Origin: Lecanicillium sp. G3
Taxonomy: Eukaryota; Ascomycota; Sordariomycetes; Hypocreales; Cordycipitaceae
Reading direction: 5' to 3'
Assembly (NCBI GenBank): GCA_037575805.1
Contig: JAZHPD010000052.1
Coordinates: 124,001 to 188,000 of the forward strand
Length of the DNA stretch: 64,000 bases
In this document: in pieces, positions 21,728-34,067 of the stretch
How positions within the stretch are numbered: position 1 is the stretch's first letter
How the letters are laid out: the number at the start of each line of letters is the position of its first letter
Notes under the pieces: model-generated
The model's input: only the letters and a program-made list of their open reading frames with translations
What the model was told of the DNA's origin: nothing
The model's database searches: none
Program-made: the position numbers and the translations under genes

Positions 21728-23744
21728 ATCTCATCGACTGCGGCAGATGGTCCCGTTTGCCCGTCGTGCTGGCGCGCTCCCTACTACGAACCAAGGCATT
21801 GACGCTTGACGGAAGAGGGTGCTCTGGTCTCTTCCCTGCCGAGTCCAGCACACATTCAGCATGGGTTTATCAGGACATGTAGCATGTAGCAAATAGAATA
21901 GATGATAATACGCATTTGTTCAGGCTCAGTGCAAGGCATCGTAAAAGAAGAAGTGGCGCCCTCCCGACCGGCTAACCATCATCTCGAGTACCGTCGCAAA
22001 AGCCAAGAGCTGGCGATTATGCTACTCTACTGCATACCGAACAGCTTTGCGAAATAATTGATAAACTACTAACACCATTTACCCGGGATGCCTCACAGAA
22101 ATCTCCCCATGTTCAGCTAGCTCTCCAACACTCCCAACAAGCCAAGACCATATTGTCAGTAATACCGCGCGATTGCCGCATGCCCTCTATGGTCCTGAAC
22201 TTCATTCGAAGTGCTAATTTTGCAGGGCGCATTTTGAGGTTTGCTGAGCACGACCTTTATGTATCTCCCTGTTCGGCATAAATCTGTATGCTAAGCATTC
22301 TTGACCAATTAGTAGCCAGTATTCCACATCTGGGCTTCATCACGAACACCTGCGGCGCTATCAGAGACAGGAAATGAGCGTGACAACTATATTACCGAAA
22401 AAATCAGATATCGGCTACAGACATGGCTTATCAACGAGCTGGCCAGGTTTTGTATCGTCTAGCAGAAAATTTTGGTTGGGCGACACCGAAAGCGGCAACT
22501 TTGCCGGGCTCCGTGTGAAATGCCACAAATGACCAGTTTATTCGCCAACGCATGCCCTCACTTGACTCTAGATGTAGGTTGGTCTAACTTTATATTTTTG
22601 GAACACAAACTCACAGCTGCCGGTCGGCGCTTTTGTGAAGAAGGGGGGGAGCATGTATTGGGATACGCCGCGTACTGGGATACGCCATGTTAGTTATTGG
22701 TTCCTTACAGCGTAGTCGAATAAGTTAGAAGGTCCACGCCGTGATAGTTGCTGGTGAGCATGTCCGCCGGTGTCCACAATGCAGTCAAAGAACACAATGC
22801 AACGGCTCCTGACACAGTTTGCGTCTACACCGATGGCAACAGCATTGACGGCCACGTCGGGCTGCGCAGTACTGGCGCAGGACGACGGCAGTTATATAAG
22901 GAAAGTTGATTACTGGGCACATCAAACATGTATACTGCCTGCTATCAATTTGCTCCAGTCGGGAGGTAAGTGAAGTAATTGTGAAGCTCTTTGGCAGGAT
23001 CGTCCTCGGAATCATCAAACCGACTCACTAAGAAGCGATGGATGAGAGAAACATGGCCAAAATAATTTAATAAATGTTATTTTATTTTTATTTTTATTTT
23101 TTCTCACCTCAGTTCCAATGGATTCCGTCGGCCATATTACGTTCATACATACGGCGTCACCAGCGCCCAGAGGGACACTGGTTTCTGACTGGCTGATTTA
23201 ACAGGACAGCGAGAAGGCCAATGTTCACACTGACATACATGTTTACAAGCATATTCCAATCAAACTGCTGACCTTGCCTGTGGTGAATGATATATAGATA
23301 TCAGTCTAACAGGCACAGGGTGGTTAGCTCGCTGACGTAGGCGATGCCGCACGTGATTCACCCGGCGCGTCACTGTTCCATCCTCCACCCGCAAAGCAGA
23401 AACCGCTGCGCAGAACGCCACTGGGGGAGTGAGTGGAGGCCCGCCGCCGCCAGTGTCAAAGGACCCAGCCAGCCAGAGGAGAGAGCGCAGCGAACAGCAG
23501 CTTGTCCGCCCAAACGGTGCCTGGCAACCTTGCTATATACGACCCTGCAGCTTGCGCAACTCCCGCCCCGAACAACCCCCATCACGCCCAGCGCTCGCTG
23601 TATCTTCGTCTCCCGTTTCCCGGAATTGGAGTCTCCCGACAGCAAACTCACATCACCGCGGCTGTGGGACGGACGCTGCACCCCCCGACTCGGAAAACGC
23701 CTCGCTAGCTACACCAGCTACGAACCGCTGACCTGCTACCGACC
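21728..23744. other. gene-poor stretch with a retroelement relic, then VPS35 promoter
   Basis: Contains the LINE RNase H relic at about 22769-22972 (separate entry) and an A/T-rich tract at 23066-23105. From about 23340 onward it is GC-richer VPS35 upstream sequence. A 75-codon frame at 22472-22693 shows no motif. Confidence 0.55.
22769..22972 (+). mobile_element. relic of a non-LTR (Tad-like LINE) RNase H domain
   Basis: One frame reads APDTVCVYTDGNSIDGHVG, which resembles the first catalytic strand (YTDGS-x-x-xGHVG) of RNase H in fungal LINE polyproteins of the Tad clade. After a TGA at 22907-22909 the same frame continues LLGTSNMYTACYQF, resembling the next conserved block of these domains (YLGT-x-N-x-ST-x-xAAEL). 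No reverse transcriptase domain or poly-A tail was found nearby. This is a short, degraded fragment. Confidence 0.6.
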
Positions 23745-26619
23745 ATGACGACACCCGCGCCGCCAGACGACCAGGCCCGTCTCCTGGAGGATGCCCTGGT
23801 CGCCGTACGACAGCAGACGTCGCTCATGCGGAAATGCCTCGATACTCCAGGAAAGCTCATGGATGCCCTCAAGTGCTGGTAAGTGCTGCAGTCACCGTCG
23901 CAGTTGCGGCGGCCACCCGTTGTCTCACCGAGAGCTCGGCCGCGGGGCTAACAAATATCTCTTTGATCACGACAGCTCGACCCTCGTCTCCGAGCTCCGT
24001 ACCAGCAGCCTGGGGCCTAAGCAGTACTACGAGCTGTACATGGCCGTCTTCGATGCGCTTCGCTACCTGTCCGTTCACCTGCGCGAGAACCACCCAGTCA
24101 ACCACCTTGCCGATCTCTATGAGCTGGTGCAATACGCCGGAAACATTGTCCCGCGCCTCTACCTCATGGTCACGGTCGGCACGGCCTACATGGCCATCGC
24201 GGACGCGCCTGTCAAGGAGCTCATGAAAGATATGATGGACATGAGCCGTGGCGTGCAACACCCGATCCGCGGCCTTTTTCTCCGGTACTATCTGTCCGGG
24301 CAGGCCAGGGATTACCTGCCCACCACCGACAGCGAGGGACCCGAGGGCAACCTCGGCGATTCGATCAACTTTATTCTCACCAACTTTGTCGAGATGAACA
24401 AGCTGTGGGTGCGTCTCCAGCACCAGGGGCACTCGCGGGAGCGCGACCAGCGCATCCGCGAGCGCAAGGAGCTACAGCTTCTGGTCGGCAGCAACATTGT
24501 GCGCCTTAGCCAATTGGTTGACCTCGAAACCTACAAGTCTACGATCCTCGGTCCTCTTCTGGAACAGGTTGTTCAGTGCCGCGATGTGCTGGCGCAAGAG
24601 TACCTGTTGGAGGTTATTACCCAGGTCTTCCCCGACGAATACCACCTGCACACGCTCGACAAGTTCCTCGGCGCCGTCTCCCGTCTGAACCCCCACGTCA
24701 ACGTCAAGTCTATCGTCATTGGTCTCATGGACAGGCTGTCCGAGTTTGCTGAGCGCGAGACGACTACTGAAAAGTCTCCCGAGCAGGGAGAGCTCGAGGC
24801 GGAGGCCCTCGCCAAGCTGCTCGAGAAGGCTAAGTTAGATAAGGAGACGTCTTCAACAGCCGAGGCGAAGGGCAAGGACGGTGAAGAGGCAGATGCCAAC
24901 GGAGGGTCGAATGATACCGACACCAACGGCCACGAGCAGGAGAACGACAACGCCACCAGCGCCGACTCCGAGACCGCTGCTTCCGACGCGCCGGCTTCGA
25001 TTGCCGAAACCGATACTACAGCTGTCAACGGCGAGGGCACTGACGCGACTGGCAGCAACGTGCAGTTGTACGAGGTATTCTTTGCCCAGGTCAAGAACCT
25101 TGTCGACGCCCAGCATCTACCTATCCAAGATACAATTGCCTTGCTGGTTTCGCTCCAAAACTTGGCCCTCAACAACTACCCTGACCGTCTCGACTTTGTC
25201 GACCAAATTCTGGCATATGCAGCCACAAAGACAAAGGAAAACATCAACAATGCCGACCTCCATTCCGTCCCCGCGCAGCAGAGTCTCCTGGCCCTTCTCC
25301 AGGCGCCCCTGGACCGTTATGTATCAATCTTTACCGCTCTATCCCTCCCCACATACGTGCCTCTCTTCCAGGCGCAATCCTACCATACCCGCCGTGCCGT
25401 GGCCGGAAATATTATTCGAACTTTGTTAAAGACACAGACCAAGGTCGTCAAGGCGGAGCAGCTTCAAAATGTGCTGGAAATCATGTCTGTACTTATCAAG
25501 GAGGGCAACCAGGCCGGCCAGGGTTACCCCGCCGCCCAGCCGCGACGTACCGTTGAGACGGACGAGACCATGCAGGAGCAGGGATGGTTGGCGAGAATGG
25601 TGCATCTGCTGCATGCCGAGGATAACGACACACAGTTTAAGCTTCTACAGATGACAAAGAAGGCGTTTGCCGACGGTGGCGAGCGCATCCGGACGACAAC
25701 GCCGCCGCTCATTACGGCCAGCTTGAGACTTGCACGCAAATTCAAGTCGAGGGAAGGACTGGACGACAACTGGGAAACACAGAGCAACGCGCTCTTCAAG
25801 TTTATGCACTCTGCTCTGAGCATGCTGTACACGCGGGTCAACGGCTCCGGTGCTTCTGAGATGGCACTGCGTCTGTTTTGTGTTGCTGGTCAGGCTGCCG
25901 ACATGACGGGCTTTGAGGAGGCGGCGTACGAGTTTTACGCTCAGGCGTTTACTGTATACGAAGAGGCTGTGTCGGACTCCAAGGCGCAGTTCCAGGCTGT
26001 CTGTGTGATTGCCTCGTCTCTGCACCAGACGCGCAACTTTGGCAAGGAGAATTACGATACACTCATCACCAAGTGCGCGCAGCACGGCAGCAAGCTGCTG
26101 CGGAAGCCGGATCAGTGCCGCGCAGTGTACTTGGCGAGCCACCTGTGGTGGGCTACTCCCATTCCCGCGAACAGAGAAACGGAGGAGTCGGATGTAAGTA
26201 GCGCATGTGTTGTGGATGAAGGTTGAAGATGACGCTGACGGACTACAGCTTTACCGAGACGGCAAGCGTGTGCTAGAGTGTCTGCAGCGAGCTCTTCGTG
26301 TGGCAGATTCGTGTATGGAGACGGCGACGTCTATTGAGTTGTTTGTGGAAATATTGGATCGCTACGTGTACTATTTTGACCAGCAAAACGAATCGGTAAG
26401 TAACGGGACCAAGCTTGATGATGGGCAAGCATATATGCTAATGTCGCGCGTCAGGTAACTACCAAGTACCTCAACGGACTTATTGAACTTATCCACTCAA
26501 ACCTGGCTGGCAATCAGCAGGAATCGGCGTCGATTGAGACGAGCAAAAAGCATTTCCACCAGACTCTGGAGAATATCCGAAGCAGGCAATACGAGGGAGT
26601 GGTGCTGTATCCGAGCTGA
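23745..26619 (+). CDS. VPS35: retromer subunit Vps35
   Basis: The scaffold of the retromer cargo-selective complex (with Vps26 and Vps29); it recycles receptors from endosomes to the Golgi. Exons are 23745-23878, 23976-26193, 26249-26395 and 26455-26619, giving 887 aa, slightly longer than typical. The N-terminus LLEDALVAVRQQ and CSTLVSELRTSSL, then GPKQYYELYMAVFDALRYLS, match the Vps26-binding half. The PRLYLMVTVG motif is diagnostic for the family. A helical-repeat body follows. The C-terminal Vps29-binding region is spread over exons 3-4 (DGKRVLECLQRALRVADSC). An acidic Ser/Thr/Asp/Asn-rich insert of about 90 residues lies near 320-410. The ATG is conventional, and the first splice restores MDALKCCSTLVSEL. 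Confidence 0.96.
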
Positions 26620-27829
26620 GGGAGCTGGGAGGGTCTTTGGAGAGAGGAGGAGAGAGGAGAGAATAGGATTGGGCTTCCAAAAGTTTGCCGAGGCGAAGCT
26701 GCATTTCAAGGGCGTAGATATATTCCTTACAAGTGAATGAGGGTACGTGATTAGCCATGTACTGAATAATTTTATTAAATGTACGATTAGCTTTACAAGA
26801 TGGCAGCGTGATGTAACTGAAGTACCAGGATGCAATGCATATCTAGAGTGGCCTGTGATGTATGCTAGTTACTGATTCTCGGGCCCTTTACAATATTGAT
26901 ACATGGTAGCTACAATGGCCGCCTGCATACTCCAACTCTGATATGTGATTACTCGTAGAGATTAATTGCAAGACAGGACAAGGGGGGGTCATCTCATCAA
27001 ATAAAAGTCAGCGTGGCGTGCCAAGATGCGCGGCGCAGGTGCGCAAGTCAAGGAGCTGGCGCTGGGTCTCAGGGGAAGGCGGACTGTCCAGTGAGGAGGG
27101 CGGAAAGGCTCCTAATTACGGGGCGGCTGTGGCTCAGCAAAAGCTGTCTGTGGGTGGCAGGCACTCACTGTGGCCTCTGGGTGGGGGAGGGCCTCCGCTA
27201 CCTGCAGCAGCCGCCTATCAGCGGACGAGCTACAGCGGTTCACACACTAAACAGTGGCCGCCAGCGGCCGCTGTAATCCGCCAAAACCGCCTGTCTGTCG
27301 CCGGAACCAGCCTGTGCTAACAGCAAACAGCACCTGGGAAGAGAGAAGGAAGAGAGGGCCCTTGGTAATCAACGGCCGCCAACGTAATGTCGCCTGACGA
27401 CACCTTCGCTCCATCCTCCATCCTCCAACGTCCGAGGTTTCCTTGGGTCTTGATTCTTCAGCACGTTTTCCCCCGTCGACCGGCCGTGTTGATCATCTTT
27501 GCCGTATATTCATTCTAATCTTTACCTTTTCTGCATTTCCCTTTTAATCCCCTTCTTTCCTTTGATACGTCCTGTCCCCCTCAGCCGTTCCTTGGCTGTG
27601 CATAGCAACTTGTTTCTCGACGCTCATTTAATCGAATCTCCCGCACCATTTCACGCATTACGTGTTTCAACAAGGGGCCGGCTACTCCAACCCGCCACAG
27701 CTTGCCAAGTCTCTGCCGCCAACGCGACAGATCACCGCGAGAAGCCTCGACTTCTACAACACCCCCATCTCCCGCTTACGAGTCCACCCCGAGTCGTTAC
27801 GGATGCGCATCGCGCACCACTAACCCACC
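26620..27829. other. intergenic region between VPS35 and the Tre-like gene
   Basis: Includes the VPS35 3' region and the promoter and leader of the Tre-like gene. A purine-rich block lies near 26630-26670 and a GC-rich patch at about 27010-27350. No coding signal was recognised. Confidence 0.5.
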
Positions 27830-30646
27830 ATGCCTTCGGAGAAGGCGCCGTTTTACGATCCCACGCCGCCGACCTACGATGAGGCCCTCGCCGGCAGCAG
27901 CCGCAGCGGATGGGTGCCGCCGCCCCGGTCCGCGGCCGACCAGCGCGGCGCCTCCGAGACGGAGCAGCAGTCGCTGCTGAGGCAGCCCGGCAGCGCGGGC
28001 GAGTCGTCGCGCCGCGCCAACGGGGGGTACCGCCCGCCCACCGTCGAGACCGACGACGAGGACAGCCTCTGGGGCAGCGATGATGACGACATCTCCGCGA
28101 CCGAGGAGGACCAGGTGCGCCGCGAGATTGAGGAGATGGACATGGAGGAGCCCGACCGCTCTTTTGGCTCGTCATGGCGCAAGCGTCTGCGGCTCCCCTC
28201 GCTGAATTCCTGGAAGTGGTCGTGGCGGCCGAGATTGCCGCGATTTCAGATTCAGCTGCCTTCACGGCCCGCCGCCGACGGAAACGAGACGAATAATAAC
28301 GAGAATGCGGAGCAGGGAGCGACGGCGACGACGGCGGCACAGAACCGCTTCAACTTTGAAAACTTCCAGATCCCCCAGGTCAACACCATGTTCCTGGTCC
28401 TCACGTTTGCGAGAATCCTGGCCCTGTTCATTATCCTGGGCTTCTTCTGGTTCCTCTTCACCAGCGGTCTTTTCACCGGCCTCAATTCGCCTCTTACCAG
28501 CGGCATGCGATTCAACGCCGAGGACTTGCGTAACTTTTTGCAGCAACGGGTTGAGCCGATGCGCATGCGGGCGTCGGTGCAACATTACTCGAGCTACGCT
28601 CACCTTGCCGGCACCGAGGGCGACTACGCCGCCGCCATGGACGTTTACGCCATGTTCAACAAAGCCGGCCTCGATCACGTTTCCGTCGAAGAATATTTTG
28701 TATATATAAACTATCCACGCGAAGATGGCCGAACTGTACAGATCATGGACGAGAGCGGAGAAAAGGCCAAGTGGACGGCCAAGCTGGAAGAGGAGGAGCG
28801 CCACCATGAGAGCGCTGGTCGGCAGACGTTCGCATTTCACCCCCATTCCAAGTCTGGTGATGTCAAGGGGCATCTTGTCTACGCCAATTACGGCTCAAAG
28901 GCCGATTTCGAAAAACTAAAGGAGGCTGGAGTCAAGATGCAAGGCGCCATTGCCCTGGTTCGATACGGTGGCACCGAGAGAAACCCAGCCCTCAAGGTCA
29001 AACTCGCAGAAATGTACGGTTTTGCCGGCTGTTTGACTTATAGCGACCCCATCGACAACGGCTTCTCCAAGGGTGATGTTGCGCCAAAGGGGCGGTTCAT
29101 GCCGTCGGACGGTGTGCAGCGCGGCTCTGTGAGCTTGATGAACTGGGTTGTCGGAGATGTGCTTACGCCGCAATGGGAAAGCGAGGAAAAGTCTGTACGA
29201 GTCAAGGTCGGCGACGCCGTCGGACTCGTCCAGATTCCCAGTCTACCGCTGTCGTGGCGAGATGCCCAGGTCCTGCTGCAAGAACTCAAGGGTCATGGCG
29301 AGGCTGTGGGCAAGGACTGGATAGGCGCTGTTCCAGATATTCAGGAATGGTGGACGGGCGGCGAGACTTCACCCGTTGTACGTCTGCAGAACGAGCAGGA
29401 CGAAATCGAACGACAAAAGATTTGGAACGTCTACGGCCGCATCGAAGGAATGGAGACGTCGTCCAAGTCGATCATTCTCGGTAACCATCGCGATTCTATG
29501 GGATTCGGCGCGACGAACCCGCATACCGGAACGGCAGTCATGATTGAGCTGGCGAGAATATTTGGCGATCTCGTTGACAGGGGTTGGAAGCCGCTGCGTA
29601 CTATTGAGTTTATGTCGTGGGATGCGTCCGAATACAACTTGATTGGTTCCACCGAGTTTGTCGAGAAGAACCTTGACCGGCTGAAAAAGGATGCGTACGC
29701 TTACATCGATCTGAGCGATGCCGTCACAGGAACAACGTTTTCTGCTGCTGGCTCACCCATTCTGGAGAAGGCACTGATGCACGCGTTGCAGCGTGTGGTT
29801 GATCCCATGGCGAACGAGACTCTCAAGACGCTCTGGGATCGCGAGCAAAGCCATCTCATGGATCTCAGCACCGGGGCCGACCCTAGTGACTATGTTCCTT
29901 TCCAGCACATTGCCGGAACCAGCTCTATTCATCTCGGCTTCTCCGGCGAATCATATCCGTACCGGTCAAGCTACGACACATTTGACCTGGTTGATCAGAT
30001 CGTTGATCCAGGCTTCATCTATCATGGTCTCATGGGTCAAGTTGTCGGACTACTTCTGCTTGATCTCTCGGACCGCGCTGTCCTGCCGTTCGACATGGTC
30101 AACTATGGGCAGAAGCTCAAGACGTGGCTGGACAACCTCGAGAAGTGGGCAAATAACCGCCTGGCAGCATACCAAGACAATCAGCCGTCTTTGCCTTTCA
30201 AGGAACTCAAGGATGCGGCAGCAATGGTGCACCACAATGCTGAAAGCTTTGCGCAGTGGGAGGTAGAATGGGACAGTGCCGTCCTCGCCAGCAATGGCTG
30301 GGAATCCAACGACTACGGCGTTGCGAGAACAGCCTTCAACGACAAGATGGCGCAATTCGAGACGGCACTTCTGGACGCCGAATACGGCGGAGGTGTAAGT
30401 ATATTCTATCACTGGTAGCATGGACTAAACTAACTATGATAGATTCCCAACCGCACGCAATTCAAACACGTCGTGTTTGGCCCACCACTACTTTCCACCA
30501 ACGACGAAGCACTTTTCCCTGCCATTCGCGATTTCATCGAGGCAGAGGAGTGGCAGCAGGCCAAGGAATGCATATCCAGGACGGCGGGCCTGCTGCGCAT
30601 GGCCGGCGCACTGCTGTCCATGTCGCAGCCAGAAGCCGGATCATAG
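27830..30646 (+). CDS. transferrin-receptor/GCPII-like membrane protein with inactivated peptidase site (Tre1/Tre2-type)
   Basis: It resembles yeast Tre1/Tre2, endosomal adaptors that recruit the Rsp5 ligase to metal transporters. Exon 1 is 27830-30394, a 48-bp intron, and exon 2 30443-30646, giving 922 aa. A PPTY motif (PPxY, WW-domain ligand) is at residues 13-16. The cytosolic N-terminus is acidic. One transmembrane helix lies near 187-215. A protease-associated insert and an M28-like domain follow. Aligned to human GCPII, His553 (H377) and Glu601 (E425) are kept, but Asn563 replaces Asp387, Ser600 replaces the catalytic Glu424, Ser629 replaces Asp453 and Arg712 replaces His553. Zinc catalysis is therefore very unlikely. 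A TfR-type dimerisation domain follows. Orthology is inferred. Confidence 0.87.
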
Positions 30647-31158
30647 TTGCTGGGCTTGTATTGTCGTTGATTTCATATTTCTCTACTTTCCTTGTAATCT
30701 CTGGCGGCGCTTGCCGGCCCCGGCTTTTTCTTGTGTATCTATGAGAATGAAGAGGAGGCAAACAGTGGCGCCTCTCTCTTTTGTTCCGTTTACTGGCATG
30801 CGGGTTTCTTTTTTGTTTGATTGTGTGTAAAAGCTGCACGAGGAAAGAAGACAGACTTGGGCATTTGAACGGAGTTGGGACTCTCTTTTATATATTTTTT
30901 CTTGTTATATTTAGCACATTTGACTGTTGAATTTATGACTGTGTTTGTAAGTGCGCGACTGACAGTAAGTGTGGCGAACAGTGTGTATGGTCAGGTCAAG
31001 TATTGGATTATGCTATGGTAAAAAGAAACTATGAAGCAAAATATCATTCCTATGGAAGCTGCCTATGCTGAGAAAAGAAAGCCCATCCGTAACGCCGTGA
31101 TTCGTAAAGCTCGAAATATATGAAGACGTAAGTCATCAAACACAAGATGATTTTTTTT
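30647..31158. other. convergent intergenic spacer
   Basis: A 3'-to-3' spacer between the Tre-like gene and inositol oxygenase. It is AT-rich around 30890-30930 and holds no gene. Confidence 0.5.
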
Positions 31159-32115
31159 CTACCACTTGAGGACCTTTTGCGGGAAAAACTCATCGATGAG
31201 GTCCATGTAGTACGGCTTCAGCTCATCGACGCTGGGGACGTCATCGCTCTTGCTGTAGAGATCGTACGGGTTGAACGCCTGGACAGCCTTGAGCATGTCC
31301 CAGTCCTTGTCGCACATGAGCTCGCGATACGCGCCCTCGCGGTGCCAGGGGTAAAAGGAGTGGTAGCGGATCATGGCGAGCGCCTCGTCGGGGAGCAGGG
31401 ACTGATCGCGCACAACGTGGTAGAGGTACTCGTCGTGGCCCCAGCTCAGCATGACGTTGTCGAGGCCGCAGCCCTCGGTGTAGATGCCGAGCTTGGACGA
31501 GTACACGGGGTCGCGGCTGTCCGGGTTGGCGGGGAAGGTCGAGTCCGCGAGCACGATGCGCTCGTCAAACGCGCAGCCGACGGGGAACGTGTCGCCGACG
31601 ACGTCCCACTGGCCCTGGGTGCCGAGCTCGTCGAAGAAGAGCATCAGCTTGCCGAGGTCGTGGATGAGGCCCGTAACCTGCATCCAGCGGGGCTTGCCGT
31701 CGCGGCGGATGGCCTCCGCGGACTGCAGGAGGTGCTCGATCTGGGAGAGCGACGTGTCCGGGTCCGACTCGTCGATGAGGGTGTTGAGCTTCTCCATGGC
31801 CTGCCAGATGGTGAGCTCGGGACGGGGCCGGGACGCGGCGTGGAAGCGGCCGCGCGCGGCGAGGTTGTAGGCGACGGTCTGCTTGGCGTGCTGCTCGCGG
31901 TAGAAGTTTTTCACGCGGTCGCAGGCGGTCTCGTACTGGCGGAACGCCGTCTTATCCTTGGAGGTGTCGAACTGGGAGGCCGAGTCGTACTTGATGGTGT
32001 TGACCTCGTCGATGGCGTCGGACATGTCCTCGAGCTGCTGGCCGATGATGGAGGCGGGTAGGGCCTTGGTTGCAATTGGAGAGGGCGCCTCCTGGCGGAT
32101 TGCTGTGGGTGCCAT
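31159..32115 (-). CDS. myo-inositol oxygenase
   Basis: A cytosolic di-iron enzyme that cleaves myo-inositol to D-glucuronate. Single exon, 318 aa, starting at the ATG MAPTAIRQE (32115); the open frame extends upstream only through non-ATG codons. Di-iron ligands are visible in conserved contexts: TGLIHDLGKLM (His-Asp pair), LSWGHDEYLYHVV and IRYHSFYPWH, with the C-terminal block FNPYDLYSKSDDVPSVDELK and PYYMDLIDEFFP. Substrate-loop sequence WDVVGDTFPVGCAFDE matches the family. Length is normal for fungi. It is not in a visible inositol-use cluster. A long opposite-strand open frame is a GC artefact. Confidence 0.95.
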   Translation of the reverse strand: MAPTAIRQEAPSPIATKALPASIIGQQLEDMSDAIDEVNTIKYDSASQFDTSKDKTAFRQYETACDRVKNFYREQHAKQTVAYNLAARGRFHAASRPRPELTIWQAMEKLNTLIDESDPDTSLSQIEHLLQSAEAIRRDGKPRWMQVTGLIHDLGKLMLFFDELGTQGQWDVVGDTFPVGCAFDERIVLADSTFPANPDSRDPVYSSKLGIYTEGCGLDNVMLSWGHDEYLYHVVRDQSLLPDEALAMIRYHSFYPWHREGAYRELMCDKDWDMLKAVQAFNPYDLYSKSDDVPSVDELKPYYMDLIDEFFPQKVLKW

Positions 32116-32670
32116 TTTGAGGTTTGTGTTGAGTTGTGTGTAGTTTGTGGTGAGAGTTGTGTGAGGCCACAAAGTGGTGATTGGGTGATGAGATGGATGT
32201 GCGCAATGGATGTGTCCGAGATGAATGTTTCCTATGAATAAGAGATTCCGAGGATGACTTTGGATTTTTAAAGATCAATCGAATTGTATAGTAGAATCAG
32301 ATGATGCACGAAAGGAAAATCTGAACACGAGATGCTGGCTTTATGTATTCAAACAAGCTCTCGCACTCTCACACAGCTCCATAAAACACGTTCGCTAGCA
32401 AACGCCGCCCTCTCGCCCTCTCGCCCTCTCAGCTCCCAAACAGGTAATTATACGTCACTCTCTGCATTTCTGACCAGATAGGCTTCCAGAAACTGGGACG
32501 TCTGGTGTCAGTTGTCAACGCAAGAGGGCGGGGACCTGGCACTGTGGAGGGAGGGGGGGGTTGCAAGACTTGCACACGAGAGATGTTTAGATGTGGAGGG
32601 TCCATTGATGTAACTCTTCCCGGCGGGCGTTTCTAGATCGGGAGATTTTGCAAGGAGCTAGCGCCGAAGG

Positions 32671-32997
32671 TTACCTGGAACTAAAGACGTGAATGGGCTC
32701 TACGTGCGGCCCCGCGATGTCCGGCGCGTATTTCCTGATTAGGAAATTTTGCTTCTTGGGGGGACGGGTGGGCGGCCGATGGTCAGCAGGTGTAATGGGG
32801 AAACTGGAATGTGATTCTGGACTTTCTTTGTGCGTAGGGGTGAGTGTGATTTCAACAAGAAACTTTTCATACACTGGAGCTGCCCTCCCGGAAATCGTGC
32901 TCTCTCCGCCGGCGGAGACCTTGTCATCGGTCGCGGTGAAGATTCGGGGGACTCGTGGGGGTCTTGAGGCCATCTCGCAAGGGCCGAGTTGCCTCAT
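32671..32997 (-). CDS. hypothetical small protein (low support)
   Basis: An ATG-started frame of 108 codons, with an internal ATG eight codons in (MASRPPRVPRIFTATDDKV). The sequence is Pro/Ser/Thr-rich and mildly basic, with no signal peptide or known motif. The final codons contain AG followed by GTAACC, so a downstream exon is possible but none was resolved. It may be spurious. Confidence 0.25.
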   Translation of the reverse strand: MRQLGPCEMASRPPRVPRIFTATDDKVSAGGESTISGRAAPVYEKFLVEITLTPTHKESPESHSSFPITPADHRPPTRPPKKQNFLIRKYAPDIAGPHVEPIHVFSSR

Positions 32998-33160
32998 TTG
33001 AGATTGCCGAAGGAGGGGGAATAAGAAAGGTATACGAGCCCGATATACGGCTGGGCGCTCTCTCTGTTTCTATCATGTGCGACTTTGTCTTTGTGATCCG
33101 GCAGAGACGGCAGTGAGGGCATGTGCTGGAGCTTAGACGCCGGCTTCGTCGCAGTCTTGA

Positions 33161-33673
33161 TTAAAAGAGAATGTCATTTGTTTCGAAGCAAGCTCGCCGT
33201 ACAGAAGAAGCGGACGGCGAGAGTTTCCCGGCGTGACGGCGTGTATGAGCCGGCGAGAGCCTAACCTGGGGCATATTGGGAGGAGATCTGCCAAGAGGCA
33301 TCCTTCGCCGAGCATGTTGTTCCGCAACAAGGAATCGAAGGAGCGATGCCACTAGATTCGAAACGAATGCCTCGTCGCTGTCATTGACGTTCTGTGTGAA
33401 AATATCATCCCGCCGACGACTGCCGCGTCTGTTTGCGGCATTACGCTCGCTGTTGACGTGGATATGATTCTCGTTCGGCAGCTGCTGCATGTAGCGGTAG
33501 AAGGTGTGATTCTGCCCACAAGTGATGTGAGGCTCTTGGATCATCCATATCCAGTCCGAGATCATATCATCTCCCGCCGTGAGACAGAGGCCCGAGCCCA
33601 GAAACTCGCACGTCGGGCGGATACCGGCATGGCTTCTGGGGCACCTACGCGCAATGTAGCACTCCTTTCGCAT
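33161..33673 (-). CDS. hypothetical protein, 170 aa (low support)
   Basis: An ATG-started frame whose N-terminal half is Cys- and Trp-containing (CEFLGSGLCLTAGDDMISDW), followed by a basic stretch and an amphipathic segment (SNLVASLLRFLVAEQHARRR). The amino-acid mix looks more protein-like than its neighbours, but no family is recognised. The C-terminal 35 residues look non-coding, so a spliced or truncated form is likely if it is real. Confidence 0.3.
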   Translation of the reverse strand: MRKECYIARRCPRSHAGIRPTCEFLGSGLCLTAGDDMISDWIWMIQEPHITCGQNHTFYRYMQQLPNENHIHVNSERNAANRRGSRRRDDIFTQNVNDSDEAFVSNLVASLLRFLVAEQHARRRMPLGRSPPNMPQVRLSPAHTRRHAGKLSPSASSVRRACFETNDILF

Positions 33674-34067
33674 GCTTCTCCTGGTTCATTTTGAGTTCCT
33701 GTGTCATCGTTTCGGTTCTATGTCTCGCCTTTCCCGTTCTTCTTCTCGCATCACTCCTGCATCTTCTGTTGCTGGGCTGTCGCCGTAGTGATAGCCATGC
33801 ACGGTGCAAGACAGACTCGGCCAGTCGCGTACGATCGCTTAGGAAATGGCGCCTGATTTATTACTTCCTCGCTATCATGTTTTTTTCTTTCTTTACCCTT
33901 AAGTTTAGAATGAAAGACAAATCTGCGGTCTCCTTTTCCCTAGTTTAGAAAATTCACGATCCGGCGAGTGATTCATCGAACCGTGAATCTGCGCCATCCA
34001 CTTCTAGGCCTTTTTTTTTGGCGCAGCTCAGCCCTGGTGACTCTTCAACGGCTGAAATGAAGATGCC

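Noticed and set aside
31147..32061. 304-codon + strand frame opposite inositol oxygenase
   Set aside because: Antisense shadow; low-complexity Val/Gly/Leu composition, and the minus strand encodes a clear enzyme.
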